DNA from: CAZOKZ01 sp964580585
Lineage (GTDB): Bacteria > Sumerlaeota > Sumerlaeia > SLMS01 > JAHLLQ01
Length of the DNA stretch: 48,205 bases
Assembly: GCA_964580585.1 (NCBI GenBank)
Contig: CAZOKZ010000034.1
Location: forward strand, 1-48,205
Direction: 5' to 3'
The translations under genes were made by a program, and so were the position numbers. A model generated the notes under the pieces. It was not told the origin of the DNA, made no database searches, and was given only the letters and a program-made list of their open reading frames with translations. This document shows positions 1 to 7,423 of the stretch, in pieces. Position 1 is the stretch's first letter. The number at the start of each line of letters is the position of its first letter.

Positions 1-143
1 ATGCAAACCATTCCGAGGAAAACCCCATCCCACCCACCGAGGAAGAATGGGGTGAGGTTCAGGTTCCTGAAACGCAGGAATTTCTGGATGCCGTGAATGC
101 CGCGCTTGGGACGAAGTATCGGTTGGCGGATTTTCCGATGTAG
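1..143 (+). CDS. Partial hypothetical protein (C-terminal end)
   Basis: The last 46 codons of a gene that enters from the left edge are visible, read in the frame that begins at base 3 and closed by TAG at 141-143. The fragment is acidic and proline-rich at first and ends in RLADFPM. No family can be named from so short a piece. A hairpin followed by a T run starts 25 bases after the stop, so this is probably the last gene of its transcription unit. Its base composition is richer in GC than the AT-rich genes that follow, so it may belong to an older host segment or another cassette. Confidence 0.6.
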   Translation, partial: ANHSEENPIPPTEEEWGEVQVPETQEFLDAVNAALGTKYRLADFPM

Positions 144-168
144 AATCGCCCGTGCTCTCAATTCTCCG

Positions 169-193
169 AAACAGTCCGTTTGGGCTGTTTTTT
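169..193 (+). terminator. Intrinsic terminator of the first gene
   Basis: AACAGTCC (170-177) and GGGCTGTT (182-189) form an 8-base stem with one G-T pair around the loop GTTT, followed directly by a T run. It lies just after the stop of the partial gene and points rightward. Confidence 0.7.
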
Positions 194-352
194 GATTTGT
201 TTCAAATTGAAAAATTTGCCCGTCTGAATTTAGCCGATGTGGTGCAGTTTTCGACCGCCATACATTCCGTTAGAGAAGGGCAAGTCTGATGGATACGAGC
301 ATTGTGTTGCAAACCGTGCTATAGATTTCAATAGGCGTTGTTCACTCCGTGA

Positions 353-760
353 TTATATCTGCGTATCGATCCAGTTTACAATTCCGCGAACCCTTGCGTG
401 TAGCCTGCGAGCCTGGACTTCGGTTATTGCCGCTTCAGGCTTAGTGACAAGACCTGTTGTCGCATCTTGAACTGGATAAAGCAAACTATTCCTTATACCT
501 GCTATAGAAACCGCAACGCCCGCAACAGTGTGACCATTTCCACGCCTTTGTGCGGCTAAGGTGAAGTTCCTGATTTTGTCATTGTGTCTCACCCTAGACC
601 CTACTGGCAACCCCTCAATAATGGACAGAGCACAACCAGTTGACTCAAATGCATGGTAAGAAAGAAATGCAGATTTTTCGTGAACGCCTGCATTCAAAGT
701 TGCGCTTGAGGCGTCTAGACTGCGCTTCGCAACCCTTTGGTAATCATTCTGGAGTGGCAT
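353..760 (-). CDS. HEPN-like hypothetical protein, second gene of a pair
   Basis: A 135-residue protein whose ATG at 760 overlaps the end of the upstream gene by 17 bases, so the two are probably translated together. The middle part (EKSAFLSYHAFESTGCAL) looks like the first helices of HEPN-type proteins, which often carry an aromatic-rich helix of this kind. A later segment, IAGIRNSLLYP, sits where HEPN RNases carry their R-x4-6-H motif; here the RN is present but tyrosine-proline stands in place of the histidine. HEPN domains are common in toxins and defence proteins. The assignment is a visual impression from motif layout only. It could also be an inactive HEPN antitoxin or scaffold, or an unrelated helical protein. 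Confidence 0.45.
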   Translation of the reverse strand: MPLQNDYQRVAKRSLDASSATLNAGVHEKSAFLSYHAFESTGCALSIIEGLPVGSRVRHNDKIRNFTLAAQRRGNGHTVAGVAVSIAGIRNSLLYPVQDATTGLVTKPEAAITEVQARRLHARVRGIVNWIDTQI

Positions 761-1139
761 AACTGTATAATCTTACTCCGCGTTGTGAAATTGATGTACG
801 CCAGACTTTAGGAAGCAATTCTGGCTCTTCAAAGTATTTCATCGGGATCGGGTTGATGATAGGCAGAATTTTTGTTTCCAGAAACCAGACGGTAAATATC
901 GACTCCAAATCTTGAATTACTCCAAATGCAGTGCGATTCGTTGCGAAAGCATGAAAAACAATAGATTTCCCAGGACGCTTAGGAGGAGGCGCTGTTACAA
1001 CAAAGCGAATCGTCGATTTGATTCGACGTTTATGGAGCAATTGAGATGAGAAATGAAGATCATACCGTAAACTCGGTGCCATTCCATCTGGAAAAAATTC
1101 CTGCATCGCATCGAATTTCACATGGTTCAAAATACTCAT
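744..1139 (-). CDS. Hypothetical protein paired with HEPN-like gene
   Basis: A 131-residue protein starting with ATG at 1139, with a plausible AGGA about nine bases upstream. It is basic and aromatic, with a central stretch (RFVVTAPPPKRPGK) and a hydrophobic segment around FGVIQDLESIFTVWFL. I see no signal peptide or recognisable catalytic motif. Its 17-base overlap with the following HEPN-like gene suggests a two-gene operon, an arrangement typical of toxin-antitoxin or small defence pairs, but that is inference from layout. The gene lies in the AT-rich accessory block, next to a serine recombinase. Confidence 0.45.
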   Translation of the reverse strand: MSILNHVKFDAMQEFFPDGMAPSLRYDLHFSSQLLHKRRIKSTIRFVVTAPPPKRPGKSIVFHAFATNRTAFGVIQDLESIFTVWFLETKILPIINPIPMKYFEEPELLPKVWRTSISQRGVRLYSYATPE

Positions 1140-1486
1140 TCTTAGTATCCTAAACTTAAATTACCATACCCTTCTATCCTCTTCCTAAATCAGGACTATT
1201 TGAGGTCATCCAATACATGCAATGCTCAAAACACGATAACGTTATTTAACTGCCGTATGTTGATTTGGCAGCGCAACACAATTTATGCCTCGCACTGACA
1301 CAACTAAGTCTAGTTCCTTGGAATATACTCTCGTCTATTGTTGCCGTCACTACTTTTTTGCGGTTATGGCTAATATTCAGCACGTTGAAAATACTCGACA
1401 TATTGACACCGATTATTTTCACGGTAGGCCAATTCGGCAAATCTCGCCGCCTACAGTCCCTTGTAAAATTTGCTTTTAATGACAGC
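1140..1486. other. AT-rich gene-poor stretch before recombinase
   Basis: The stretch is AT-rich and contains the perfect palindrome ATAACGTTAT at 1236-1245. Open frames here overlap on both strands and have no sensible composition. It probably carries the divergent promoters of the leftward pair and of the rightward small ORF and recombinase, but no clear -35/-10 pair was found. Confidence 0.35.
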
Positions 1487-1615
1487 ATGGAGTATGTTTT
1501 AAAACCACAAAACCCCCATGACTGTCCGCTTACCGATGAGCAGCGTGCCGACGCGCAAAAGTTGGCGGTGCTGTTGATGGATTGCATCGAATCACAGTTG
1601 GGGGAAAAGCAATAA
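1487..1615 (+). CDS. Small hypothetical ORF upstream of recombinase
   Basis: A 42-codon frame starting at ATG 1487 and ending with TAA 15 bases before the recombinase ATG. The product is soluble-looking: a short leader and an amphipathic helix containing DEQRADAQKLAVLLMDCIES. The same frame is open back to an ATG at 1265, but the added 74 residues look like translated intergenic DNA, so the shorter start is preferred. No family is recognised. Its position directly ahead of a large serine recombinase would suit a small regulator or directionality factor, but nothing in the sequence proves that. Confidence 0.35.
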   Translation: MEYVLKPQNPHDCPLTDEQRADAQKLAVLLMDCIESQLGEKQ

Positions 1616-1630
1616 ATTTAGCCCCGCGCT

Positions 1631-3298
1631 ATGGCAAAAGCCGTCATTTACACCCGAGTTTCTTCCGATGAGCAAATCAAAGGAATGAGCTTGGAGTTTC
1701 AAAAAAAAGACTGCCTGGAATACGCTCGCCAGCGCGGTTTTGAAGTGGTGGAGATTTTCGAGGAACGGGGTGAGTCGGCTAAATTTTTTGACCGCCCGCA
1801 ACTACTTCGTGCATTGGAATATTGTCAAAAGCACAAACGTGAAATCGACCATTTCATCGTTTGGAAGCTCGACCGCTTTGCACGCATGCAAGCCGATCAT
1901 TTCAAAGCCAAGGAGCGACTCATTGAATGTAATATCATACTGCACTCGGCGACCGAACTAAGCATGACAAACGGTGACGAACTGTCAAATTTCATTTTCG
2001 AGTCAGTCACTTCAATGACTGCTCAACTCGATAATACGGTTCGTAGCCAACGCACTCGGCGCGGAATGCAGGCCAAACTGGAGCAAGGCATTGCCCCGTG
2101 GAAACCGCCAATTGGGTATGTAACACAAAACTGGAAACGTCGTGGCGAAAAGAAAAACGCCGCCGATTCGCCTGATCCGGTATTTTTCCCCATTATTCAA
2201 ATGCCACTGAAAGAATATGCTACCGGTATGTATGCGCGAAGCGAGTTGATTGTTTTGCTGGACAAGCATGGTTTGGCCAAGGCGCGCCAAAAGAAAACCC
2301 GCAAGCAATTCGTTCATCGCTTACTTTTTGATTATTTGGATTTTTACGCCGGAGTACTGGTCCACAAAAGCGCTAAAAAACGTTATGTCGGCCAGCACGT
2401 CCCCATGATTACCCAGGATGAATATCATGCTATTGTTGCGATTCGTGATGGCAATGATGCTCATGCGCGAACAAAGAAAGTCTATTTGAACCCGCAATTT
2501 CCACTCCGCAGAACCGTTCGCTGTTCAAGTTGCAATGAATATTTGACCGCCAGTAATTCAAAGGGAAGAAGTAACTATTACAGTTACTATCATTGCAGAG
2601 TAGGAAACTGCCCACTGTATGGCAAAAGTATTCCTAAAGATACGTTAGAGAGCGATTTTGCCGGTGTCATTATGAAGAAACTTTCAAAGCGACTGACTGC
2701 CAGCTATATTGAGGAACTTTTTTCATCCTTCAAAGCTGAATTCATCCGCCGAAATGCTAATCGTGGGCAAAGAATCGTTGTCATCAAAAGAAACCTGGAA
2801 GCGTTGGAAAAACGGCGTCAAAAAGTCTTTCAAATGCGAGAAGACGGTGCGTACTCTCAGGAAGAATTCCAGGAGCGAAAAACTGCCGTGGAAATCGAGA
2901 TTCAAAAGGAAAAATCTCGCTTAGATGCGATGAGTTCAACGAGTGAACAATGGCTAAAATACCTGGATACGGCGCAAAACAACCTGCTATCATTCGGTAT
3001 TGCCTGGAAAGAGATGGAATTTCAACTTCAACGCCGGTTCCAACAATTCTTCTTTCCAGACGGAATTTCTTACGACAGAAAAACAAAGTTTGGAACCGTC
3101 AATATGCCGCTCATTTTAGACAAAAAACCGCCTTGCGGCGGCTCAAAGTCCGGAGTGGTACCCATCGACGGACGTGATTGGAATCAGATAGAAAAAGAAA
3201 TTCGTCTGCTGGCCGCCTTGGATGAATTTGAAGATATTATAGCCTTGAAAAGAAAGCGCCGATACCAGCAAGGCCATTCAAAATCATTGAGACTATAG
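1631..3298 (+). CDS. Large serine recombinase (integrase) 1
   Basis: A 555-residue member of the large serine recombinase family, which joins and exchanges attachment sites through a serine-DNA intermediate. The N-terminal resolvase domain carries YTRVSSDEQ, with Arg9 and the likely nucleophile Ser11, and IVWKLDRFAR near residues 74-83. A recombinase domain follows (GIAPWKPPIGYV), then a zinc ribbon with Cys298/Cys301 and Cys322/Cys327, then a long charged coiled coil at about 375-445. Length and domain order are normal, so the enzyme looks intact. The last 47 codons are duplicated near 5.0 kb, pointing to past recombination at this 3' end. It is AT-richer than the recombinase at 16.3 kb and is not a recent copy of it. 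Confidence 0.93.
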   Translation: MAKAVIYTRVSSDEQIKGMSLEFQKKDCLEYARQRGFEVVEIFEERGESAKFFDRPQLLRALEYCQKHKREIDHFIVWKLDRFARMQADHFKAKERLIECNIILHSATELSMTNGDELSNFIFESVTSMTAQLDNTVRSQRTRRGMQAKLEQGIAPWKPPIGYVTQNWKRRGEKKNAADSPDPVFFPIIQMPLKEYATGMYARSELIVLLDKHGLAKARQKKTRKQFVHRLLFDYLDFYAGVLVHKSAKKRYVGQHVPMITQDEYHAIVAIRDGNDAHARTKKVYLNPQFPLRRTVRCSSCNEYLTASNSKGRSNYYSYYHCRVGNCPLYGKSIPKDTLESDFAGVIMKKLSKRLTASYIEELFSSFKAEFIRRNANRGQRIVVIKRNLEALEKRRQKVFQMREDGAYSQEEFQERKTAVEIEIQKEKSRLDAMSSTSEQWLKYLDTAQNNLLSFGIAWKEMEFQLQRRFQQFFFPDGISYDRKTKFGTVNMPLILDKKPPCGGSKSGVVPIDGRDWNQIEKEIRLLAALDEFEDIIALKRKRRYQQGHSKSLRL

Positions 3299-3300
3299 TA
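3156..3300 (+). repeat. R1 copy 1: recombinase 3' end
   Basis: This stretch, beginning TGGTACCCATCGACGGACG and running to the recombinase stop TAG (3296-3298), is repeated at 4954-5100. By eye the two copies differ at about ten positions and by a two-base insertion. Weaker similarity continues about 20 bases past the stop. Confidence 0.9.
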
Positions 3301-3366
3301 TAGATAAATATCTTATTAAGTCTCAGTAACCTGCTAAGGAAAAACACATTGAAGCTTTTCGGTAGC

Positions 3367-3858
3367 TTAAAAATTTATCGACCTAAAAATACCTACACAT
3401 TCATCAAATGTCATACTGAACTCTCGTGTATTATTGGTCTCCCCGCAGTCAAAAAGTAATAAATACGGGTAATGTGAAACGTTGAATTCATATGTATCAA
3501 AACCATTAATCAAGGCTCTATTCATTGATACGTTTCCTTGGGAGCTCATTCTTATGCTTAGTCTGGGGTATTGGTATTTGCCAATGGCAAGCCTGATATT
3601 TTCATCATTAATTTCTAAAGGAAGAACTCGAGCCCCACCTTTTAATGGATAAGTCGTCAGATCGACAGTATTTGGAATGAAATAGTACTCCTTATCAAGT
3701 TCAATTATCTGAAATTTATCAGGGTAGTTAAGGGCAAACCCTACATCTCCATTAATATATTCACGCATTTTCTCCTGATTCTCAAAATCACCTTTTGACT
3801 TAACAACACAACCAGTTAATGCCCCCAAAATTAGTAGTAATAAAAAAATTTTCTTCAT
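3367..3858 (-). CDS. Small lipoprotein, hypothetical
   Basis: A 163-residue protein with a classical lipoprotein signal: two lysines, a leucine-rich stretch, and the lipobox LTGC with the acylated cysteine at residue 17. The mature part begins with a charged linker and then FALNYPDKFQI, a pattern seen in PsbP-like and related beta-rich outer-envelope proteins, but the match is too weak to name it. It is probably anchored at a membrane facing the periplasm. The gene is AT-rich and lies between R1 and R2; in the second copy of the repeats R1 and R2 are almost adjacent, so this gene appears to have been inserted. Role unknown. Confidence 0.75.
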   Translation of the reverse strand: MKKIFLLLLILGALTGCVVKSKGDFENQEKMREYINGDVGFALNYPDKFQIIELDKEYYFIPNTVDLTTYPLKGGARVLPLEINDENIRLAIGKYQYPRLSIRMSSQGNVSMNRALINGFDTYEFNVSHYPYLLLFDCGETNNTREFSMTFDECVGIFRSINF

Positions 3859-3929
3859 AGTATATCGACTTGTAATTTAAAGCAAATTTAACACGAATGG
3901 AATAAATTATCAACACTATTAACTAATCT

Positions 3930-3963
3930 AAAACGACAAGTATTGTAGCCTTTCTCAGGAGCA
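3930..3963 (+). repeat. R2 copy 1 (34 bases)
   Basis: The 34 bases beginning AAAACGACAAGTATTG are identical to 5137-5170. Looser similarity continues for about 30 bases downstream in both copies. In this copy the XRE regulator gene starts 40 bases further on, so R2 may hold its promoter or a recombination site. Confidence 0.9.
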
Positions 3964-4003
3964 CAGCGAAACGTATGCTAAAGAAAAATAACTCTCCACG
4001 CTT

Positions 4004-4237
4004 ATGCAAAACGTTAGAACCAATCCAACCAACTTAGCTCGCTTGCGACAGAAAGCGGGCTTGACTCAAAAAGAATTAGCCCAGCTACTTGGTTGCAAAA
4101 CTGCTGCCAAAGTTTCTCGATATGAGCGAGGGCTGCGCGTGCCAAATCTCAAAACCCTGATGGTTTACGAAGATTTATTTGATGTAAGGTTAAAAGATTT
4201 GTTTCCTCAAATAAACTCAAAGGGTCAGACGTATTAG
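4004..4237 (+). CDS. XRE-family HTH transcriptional regulator
   Basis: A 77-residue protein that is almost wholly one helix-turn-helix domain of the Cro/C1 (XRE) type. Residues 9-60 contain LARLRQKAGLTQKELAQLLG and a recognition-helix region with SRYERG, followed by a conserved leucine-rich helix. Such proteins bind operator DNA as dimers and are common regulators of mobile elements and toxin-antitoxin loci. No toxin gene follows on the same strand; the neighbour is a convergent GIY-YIG nuclease. The stop codon lies in the loop of a hairpin that probably ends transcription of both genes. Confidence 0.85.
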   Translation: MQNVRTNPTNLARLRQKAGLTQKELAQLLGCKTAAKVSRYERGLRVPNLKTLMVYEDLFDVRLKDLFPQINSKGQTY

Positions 4238-4250
4238 CCTGACCCTTTTT
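4219..4250. terminator. Intrinsic terminator shared by convergent genes
   Basis: AAAGGGTCAG (4219-4228) and CTGACCCTTT (4239-4248) form a perfect 10-base stem followed by more T's. The stop codon of the XRE gene is in the loop. On the other strand it lies just beyond the GIY-YIG stop and has a weaker T run, so it may work both ways. Confidence 0.8.
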
Positions 4251-4259
4251 GAGCCGCAC

Positions 4260-4592
4260 CTACATCCGATTACAAGGAGGGTTGTGATGCTCTATGATCC
4301 TGGACTCAATTTTCAATCGATCTTGTTCAGAATAATAATTTCCTGGAGTATAGAAAACCGCAACATATAATTGATCTTCAGGAGAATGCCTTAACCAGCA
4401 AATTTTTCTTTCATGATTTGCAAGTCGAGTTTGAATTTGTGAGGACTCCCCGACATATACAGGAGAATAAACACCATTTTTCAAATTGGTATTTACTTTT
4501 TTAAGGATAACATACACTCCTGATCTATCTAAGACATACTCACCGCTCAGAAGAAATGGTCCATCAAAACTAAGGTCACAAATATTTATCAT
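4260..4592 (-). CDS. GIY-YIG nuclease domain protein
   Basis: A 110-residue protein that matches the GIY-YIG nuclease fold in layout: GVY at residues 25-27, YVGES at 46-50, an arginine at 56 within QTRLANHER, a glutamate at 96 and an asparagine near the end (HHNPPCN). These correspond to the two beta-strand motifs, the catalytic Arg, the metal-binding Glu and the final Asn of the family. No DNA-binding domain is attached, so it is a minimal single-domain form. Such proteins occur as repair nucleases, mobile-element nucleases and defence components. It is convergent with the XRE gene and lies between the two R1-R2 copies. Confidence 0.8.
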   Translation of the reverse strand: MINICDLSFDGPFLLSGEYVLDRSGVYVILKKVNTNLKNGVYSPVYVGESSQIQTRLANHERKICWLRHSPEDQLYVAVFYTPGNYYSEQDRLKIESRIIEHHNPPCNRM

Positions 4593-4614
4593 ATCTTACA
4601 AGTATTGCCTTTAC

Positions 4615-4660
4615 CACGCCTTATGGGGTAGAATATTTTTGTGCCCCATAAGAGGGCGTG
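4615..4660. repeat. Long imperfect inverted repeat
   Basis: CACGCCTTATGGGG (4615-4628) pairs with CCCCATAAGAGGGCGTG (4644-4660), apart from a three-base bulge. There is no T run after it, so it is less likely a simple terminator. Confidence 0.7.
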
Positions 4661-4720
4661 ACTTCTTCCAGTGCGACCTTTAGCGAGAGCTCACTGGCAT
4701 TGTCACAGTATTTTGTCTAC

Positions 4721-4750
4721 AAAAGCGGCTTAAATGCCGTTTTTGTTTTT
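4721..4750. terminator. Terminator-like hairpin
   Basis: AAAAGCGGC and GCCGTTTTT form a nine-pair stem with one G-T pair around TTAAAT, followed by GTTTTT. No rightward gene ends nearby, so it may be a remnant or protect the region from read-through. Confidence 0.55.
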
Positions 4751-4930
4751 AGGCTAAGATTAGCCTTACTATTTAGGATACCGTTCGGTTATTGTTCGGT
4801 CAAATATTTATTATTTATCTAAATTAAGATAAAATATCGTCTATTCTGACACCTTCTTGGAAGGGGCTGTTGATAACTTTGTCGAAAATAGTGCTTAGTA
4901 ACAAAAAAAACAGCATTTTAGCTGCTTTTG

Positions 4931-4954
4931 ATAGTTTCCGTGAACGGAAACTAT
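4931..4954. repeat. Perfect 10-base inverted repeat at R1 junction
   Basis: ATAGTTTCCG (4931-4940) and CGGAAACTAT (4945-4954) form a perfect stem with the loop TGAA. Its right end touches the first base of the second R1 copy, so it marks a recombination junction. Confidence 0.75.
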
Positions 4955-5100
4955 GGTACCCATCGACGGACGTGTGATTGGAATCAGATAGAAAAAGAGA
5001 TTCGTCTGTTGGCCGCCTTGGGTGAATTTGAAGATGTTGTGACCTTGAAAAGAAAGCACCGATACCAGCAAAGCCATTCAAAATCATTGAGACTATAGCA
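4954..5100 (+). pseudogene. Remnant of recombinase 3' end (R1 copy 2)
   Basis: This is a second, diverged copy of the last 47 codons of recombinase 1, still ending in TAG (5096-5098). A two-base insertion (CGTGTGATTG against CGTGATTG) breaks the frame near its start and no upstream recombinase sequence is attached. It is therefore a relic of another, related recombinase gene. It is followed 36 bases later by R2 copy 2. Confidence 0.85.
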
Positions 5101-5136
5101 TGGACAGAATATTTTATCAAGCTTCTGGAATAAACC

Positions 5137-5170
5137 AAAACGACAAGTATTGTAGCCTTTCTCAGGAGCA
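5137..5170 (+). repeat. R2 copy 2 (34 bases)
   Basis: Identical to 3930-3963 over 34 bases. Here it follows the recombinase-tail relic almost directly, without the lipoprotein gene, and is followed by the end of the leftward WbqC operon. Confidence 0.9.
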
Positions 5171-5245
5171 GGAGGAGATGTTTGCTGAAATAAACGAATC
5201 TATTTACTCCGTTTGTCGTTGTGAGTTTCGATATTGCTCTGATGT

Positions 5246-5986
5246 TTATTTTAATCTATGATTCCGGAGAAATTGTTGCATCCTACATATTATATCACGT
5301 GTTTTTTCAGGGCCAACGGTACAAATAGAGTGGATGCAAGAATACTTTTCAATCTCTTCAACTGGTAATAGTGCCTGATCTAGCTCTGGGCTTGTGTAAA
5401 CTTGAATTCCTGAATGTTCCATTTTTTCTATGCACCCGGTTTTATTCATTACTTCTATCTCAACTCTTCCTGCTACATATCCGGTTGCATCCAACAACAT
5501 TGCAGCATCCAACCTGTGCTCTTTACTGTGCTGCTCCATGATTTCACTTTGCATTATCAGTTTTGCGTCATCCAGTTCTAGCACCTGCAATATGAGTTGC
5601 AACGACTGCATATTCAAATCTACTAAACTACCATTGTTGGTCTTAAGAACTTGGGAAAGGCGATCCAAGAACCCGTCAGCAATTTTTTCATGATGTCGAT
5701 ATGTATACGCAATACTATCAATGTGTTTTTCAACCCAATTGTAATTGGTCGAATCTACCGTAGCTTCAGATATGAATTTAATACCTTTACGGAGTACAGG
5801 TACCGACAACCATAATAATCTACCCGATTTGTCGCAAATCCTGTTGCGTGAAACAAAGGAGTTTTTATTTTGATGAGATAATGGTGCAAGGTCTAGCATT
5901 ATTGCACAGTCAACTTCGTGAAGTCTGGCAATGTATCGTAGGTTTGGGAGATACCTACACGTACAACATGTAATAATTGTGTCCAA
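5246..5986 (-). CDS. WbqC-like family protein
   Basis: A 246-residue protein with the layout of the WbqC-like family: CRYLPNLRYIARL near the start, an aspartate-rich MLDLAPLSH, SRNRICDKSG, LLWLSVPV and a YTYRHHEK helix. Members are found in O-antigen and other sugar or natural-product clusters; the exact reaction is not settled, so none is assigned here. The start is TTG at 5986, supported by GGGAG about ten bases upstream. It is the last gene of a leftward operon, seven bases after the methyltransferase stop. This context suggests modification of a small molecule or surface glycan. Confidence 0.75.
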   Translation of the reverse strand: MDTIITCCTCRYLPNLRYIARLHEVDCAIMLDLAPLSHQNKNSFVSRNRICDKSGRLLWLSVPVLRKGIKFISEATVDSTNYNWVEKHIDSIAYTYRHHEKIADGFLDRLSQVLKTNNGSLVDLNMQSLQLILQVLELDDAKLIMQSEIMEQHSKEHRLDAAMLLDATGYVAGRVEIEVMNKTGCIEKMEHSGIQVYTSPELDQALLPVEEIEKYSCIHSICTVGPEKTRDIICRMQQFLRNHRLK

Positions 5987-5993
5987 TTTCTTG

Positions 5994-6671
5994 CTACTCC
6001 CTTATGCAAGTAAGAAGACTTTCTTTGGATGCCACAATATATACCCAGTCCGCTATTCTTATTTGGGAACGATAATCTCGTGCAACTAATAAAATATTGA
6101 AACCATGACTCTCAGCTTCATTACAAAGATACCCCATGGATGACCTATACGTATTCACTACGGCACTGTGATATTCTTCAGAATAGTATCCAGGAACTTG
6201 ATTGTTATGTAACAAATGAGAGGAATAAATCAGCACCCCTGGAGACACAAGCAATTCCTTGGCTAACTCAAATGTTTGCATTCTGCGCTCTATTGGATGA
6301 AGCATGTCTAAGACGTTATTCATAAGTAAAATTACATTGAATAGCATACCCTTCATGCACACATTAAGAAAATCTTCGCACCAAAACTCATACCGAGGAT
6401 TTAACCTCTTGGCCTCTCGAACCATTTGGGGTGAACAATCTATTCCGAGATATCGACCCATGCGTGATCCGAGCAATCTGGGAATGCGTCCGACGCCGCA
6501 GCCTAAATCCAGAACTGCATCACCATCCTTCAAGAAAAGATCAAGACAATGACGCTCAATTTCTGACAATTCTTTCCAGTTTGCATAGGCAGCTACGACA
6601 GATTCTCTAGAAAGAGCATGTATGTAATCCGTTTCGTGCTGACTTGCCTCTGATGTCGGTTTCTCGCTCAT
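5994..6671 (-). CDS. Class I SAM-dependent methyltransferase
   Basis: A 225-residue Rossmann-fold methyltransferase. Motif I is DLGCGVG at residues 55-61, followed by GIDCS with Asp78, which would bind the ribose of S-adenosylmethionine, and CED near residue 100 as motif III. The C-terminal half carries LLMNNVLDML, the usual motif IV region of small-molecule methyltransferases. No DNA-target domain is seen, so a small-molecule or lipid substrate is more likely than DNA. Its ATG overlaps the hydrolase stop (ATGA at 6668-6671), a sign of translational coupling. Confidence 0.87.
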   Translation of the reverse strand: MSEKPTSEASQHETDYIHALSRESVVAAYANWKELSEIERHCLDLFLKDGDAVLDLGCGVGRIPRLLGSRMGRYLGIDCSPQMVREAKRLNPRYEFWCEDFLNVCMKGMLFNVILLMNNVLDMLHPIERRMQTFELAKELLVSPGVLIYSSHLLHNNQVPGYYSEEYHSAVVNTYRSSMGYLCNEAESHGFNILLVARDYRSQIRIADWVYIVASKESLLTCIRE

Positions 6672-7423
6672 AAAAACTCGGCCATAAATTCAACAAGATT
6701 GCTAGCCATTTGTTGCCATTCATTGCCTTGTGAATACCAATGATCAGCTCCCTCTATTTCATACAAGGAGCCATTCGGAAGCACTTTGAGTAGATCGCGG
6801 GCATGCCTTATGGGAACAGCACTATCACAAGTCCCATGCACAATACGAACTGGAATCTTAATTTTACTCGCCTCCAGGTAAGTATTATGAAAAAGTGAAT
6901 CGATAACGGCGGAGTAATTTAAACCAACTGTATCTGAAAAACCTTCTTTACCCCACACCGCCATTAACTCAGCCCCATACTGGATTTGATAACCTTCAGG
7001 TAAAAAGGTGCTCGGAGACTTGAGGCCAATTGCCCGAATGTTAGAAAATTCAGCCGATTCTAATAGCGCAACATTCCCACCAAAGCTAGCACCAATAACA
7101 CCTATTCTGTTTCTATTATGCTGCCCAGAATTTGATACAAAATCCATCACGCTTCGAAAATTCCTGCACCCAATCGAAAGCGTGAGGTTTCTATAAACAC
7201 CAGGAGAATTCCCCAAACCAGAAAAATCAAAGAGGAATGTTCCAATTCCTCGTGAAAGTAGCATGGGTACAAGTTGTTGCCAAGTCTGTCCTTTGCTTCC
7301 ATTCGGTCCATCTCCCGTTGCCAATACAACCAATGGATAGTTTTTTGCGTCGCGTGGTATTCCCCATGAACCATAGAGATTATCGGTTCCGTTACTAATT
7401 TCAACTAAATTCGGATCCATCAT
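6668..7423 (-). CDS. Alpha/beta hydrolase
   Basis: A 251-residue serine hydrolase of the alpha/beta fold. The nucleophile elbow is GASFGG with Ser113; the acid is probably Asp200 in HGTCDSAVP and the base His228 in GADHWY. An oxyanion-type strand precedes it (FLFDFSGLGNS). The family cleaves or transfers esters, thioesters or amides; the substrate cannot be read from the sequence. It lacks a signal peptide and is probably cytoplasmic. The gene overlaps both neighbours by four bases, so the four-gene operon is likely made as a unit. Confidence 0.88.
   Translation of the reverse strand: MMDPNLVEISNGTDNLYGSWGIPRDAKNYPLVVLATGDGPNGSKGQTWQQLVPMLLSRGIGTFLFDFSGLGNSPGVYRNLTLSIGCRNFRSVMDFVSNSGQHNRNRIGVIGASFGGNVALLESAEFSNIRAIGLKSPSTFLPEGYQIQYGAELMAVWGKEGFSDTVGLNYSAVIDSLFHNTYLEASKIKIPVRIVHGTCDSAVPIRHARDLLKVLPNGSLYEIEGADHWYSQGNEWQQMASNLVEFMAEFL

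Larger units (their letters stand above)
4593..4953. other. Non-coding stretch rich in hairpins
   Basis: No credible gene is present. It contains several inverted repeats: 4615-4660, 4721-4750, AGGCTA/TAGCCT at 4751-4766 and 4931-4954, and the heptamer GTTCGGT twice (4783-4789 and 4794-4800). The stretch ends exactly where the second recombinase-tail copy starts. A structured recombination or replication region is possible. Confidence 0.5.

Noticed and set aside
4004..4592. Toxin-antitoxin pair made of the XRE and GIY-YIG genes
   Set aside because: The genes converge and share a terminator; they are not an operon.
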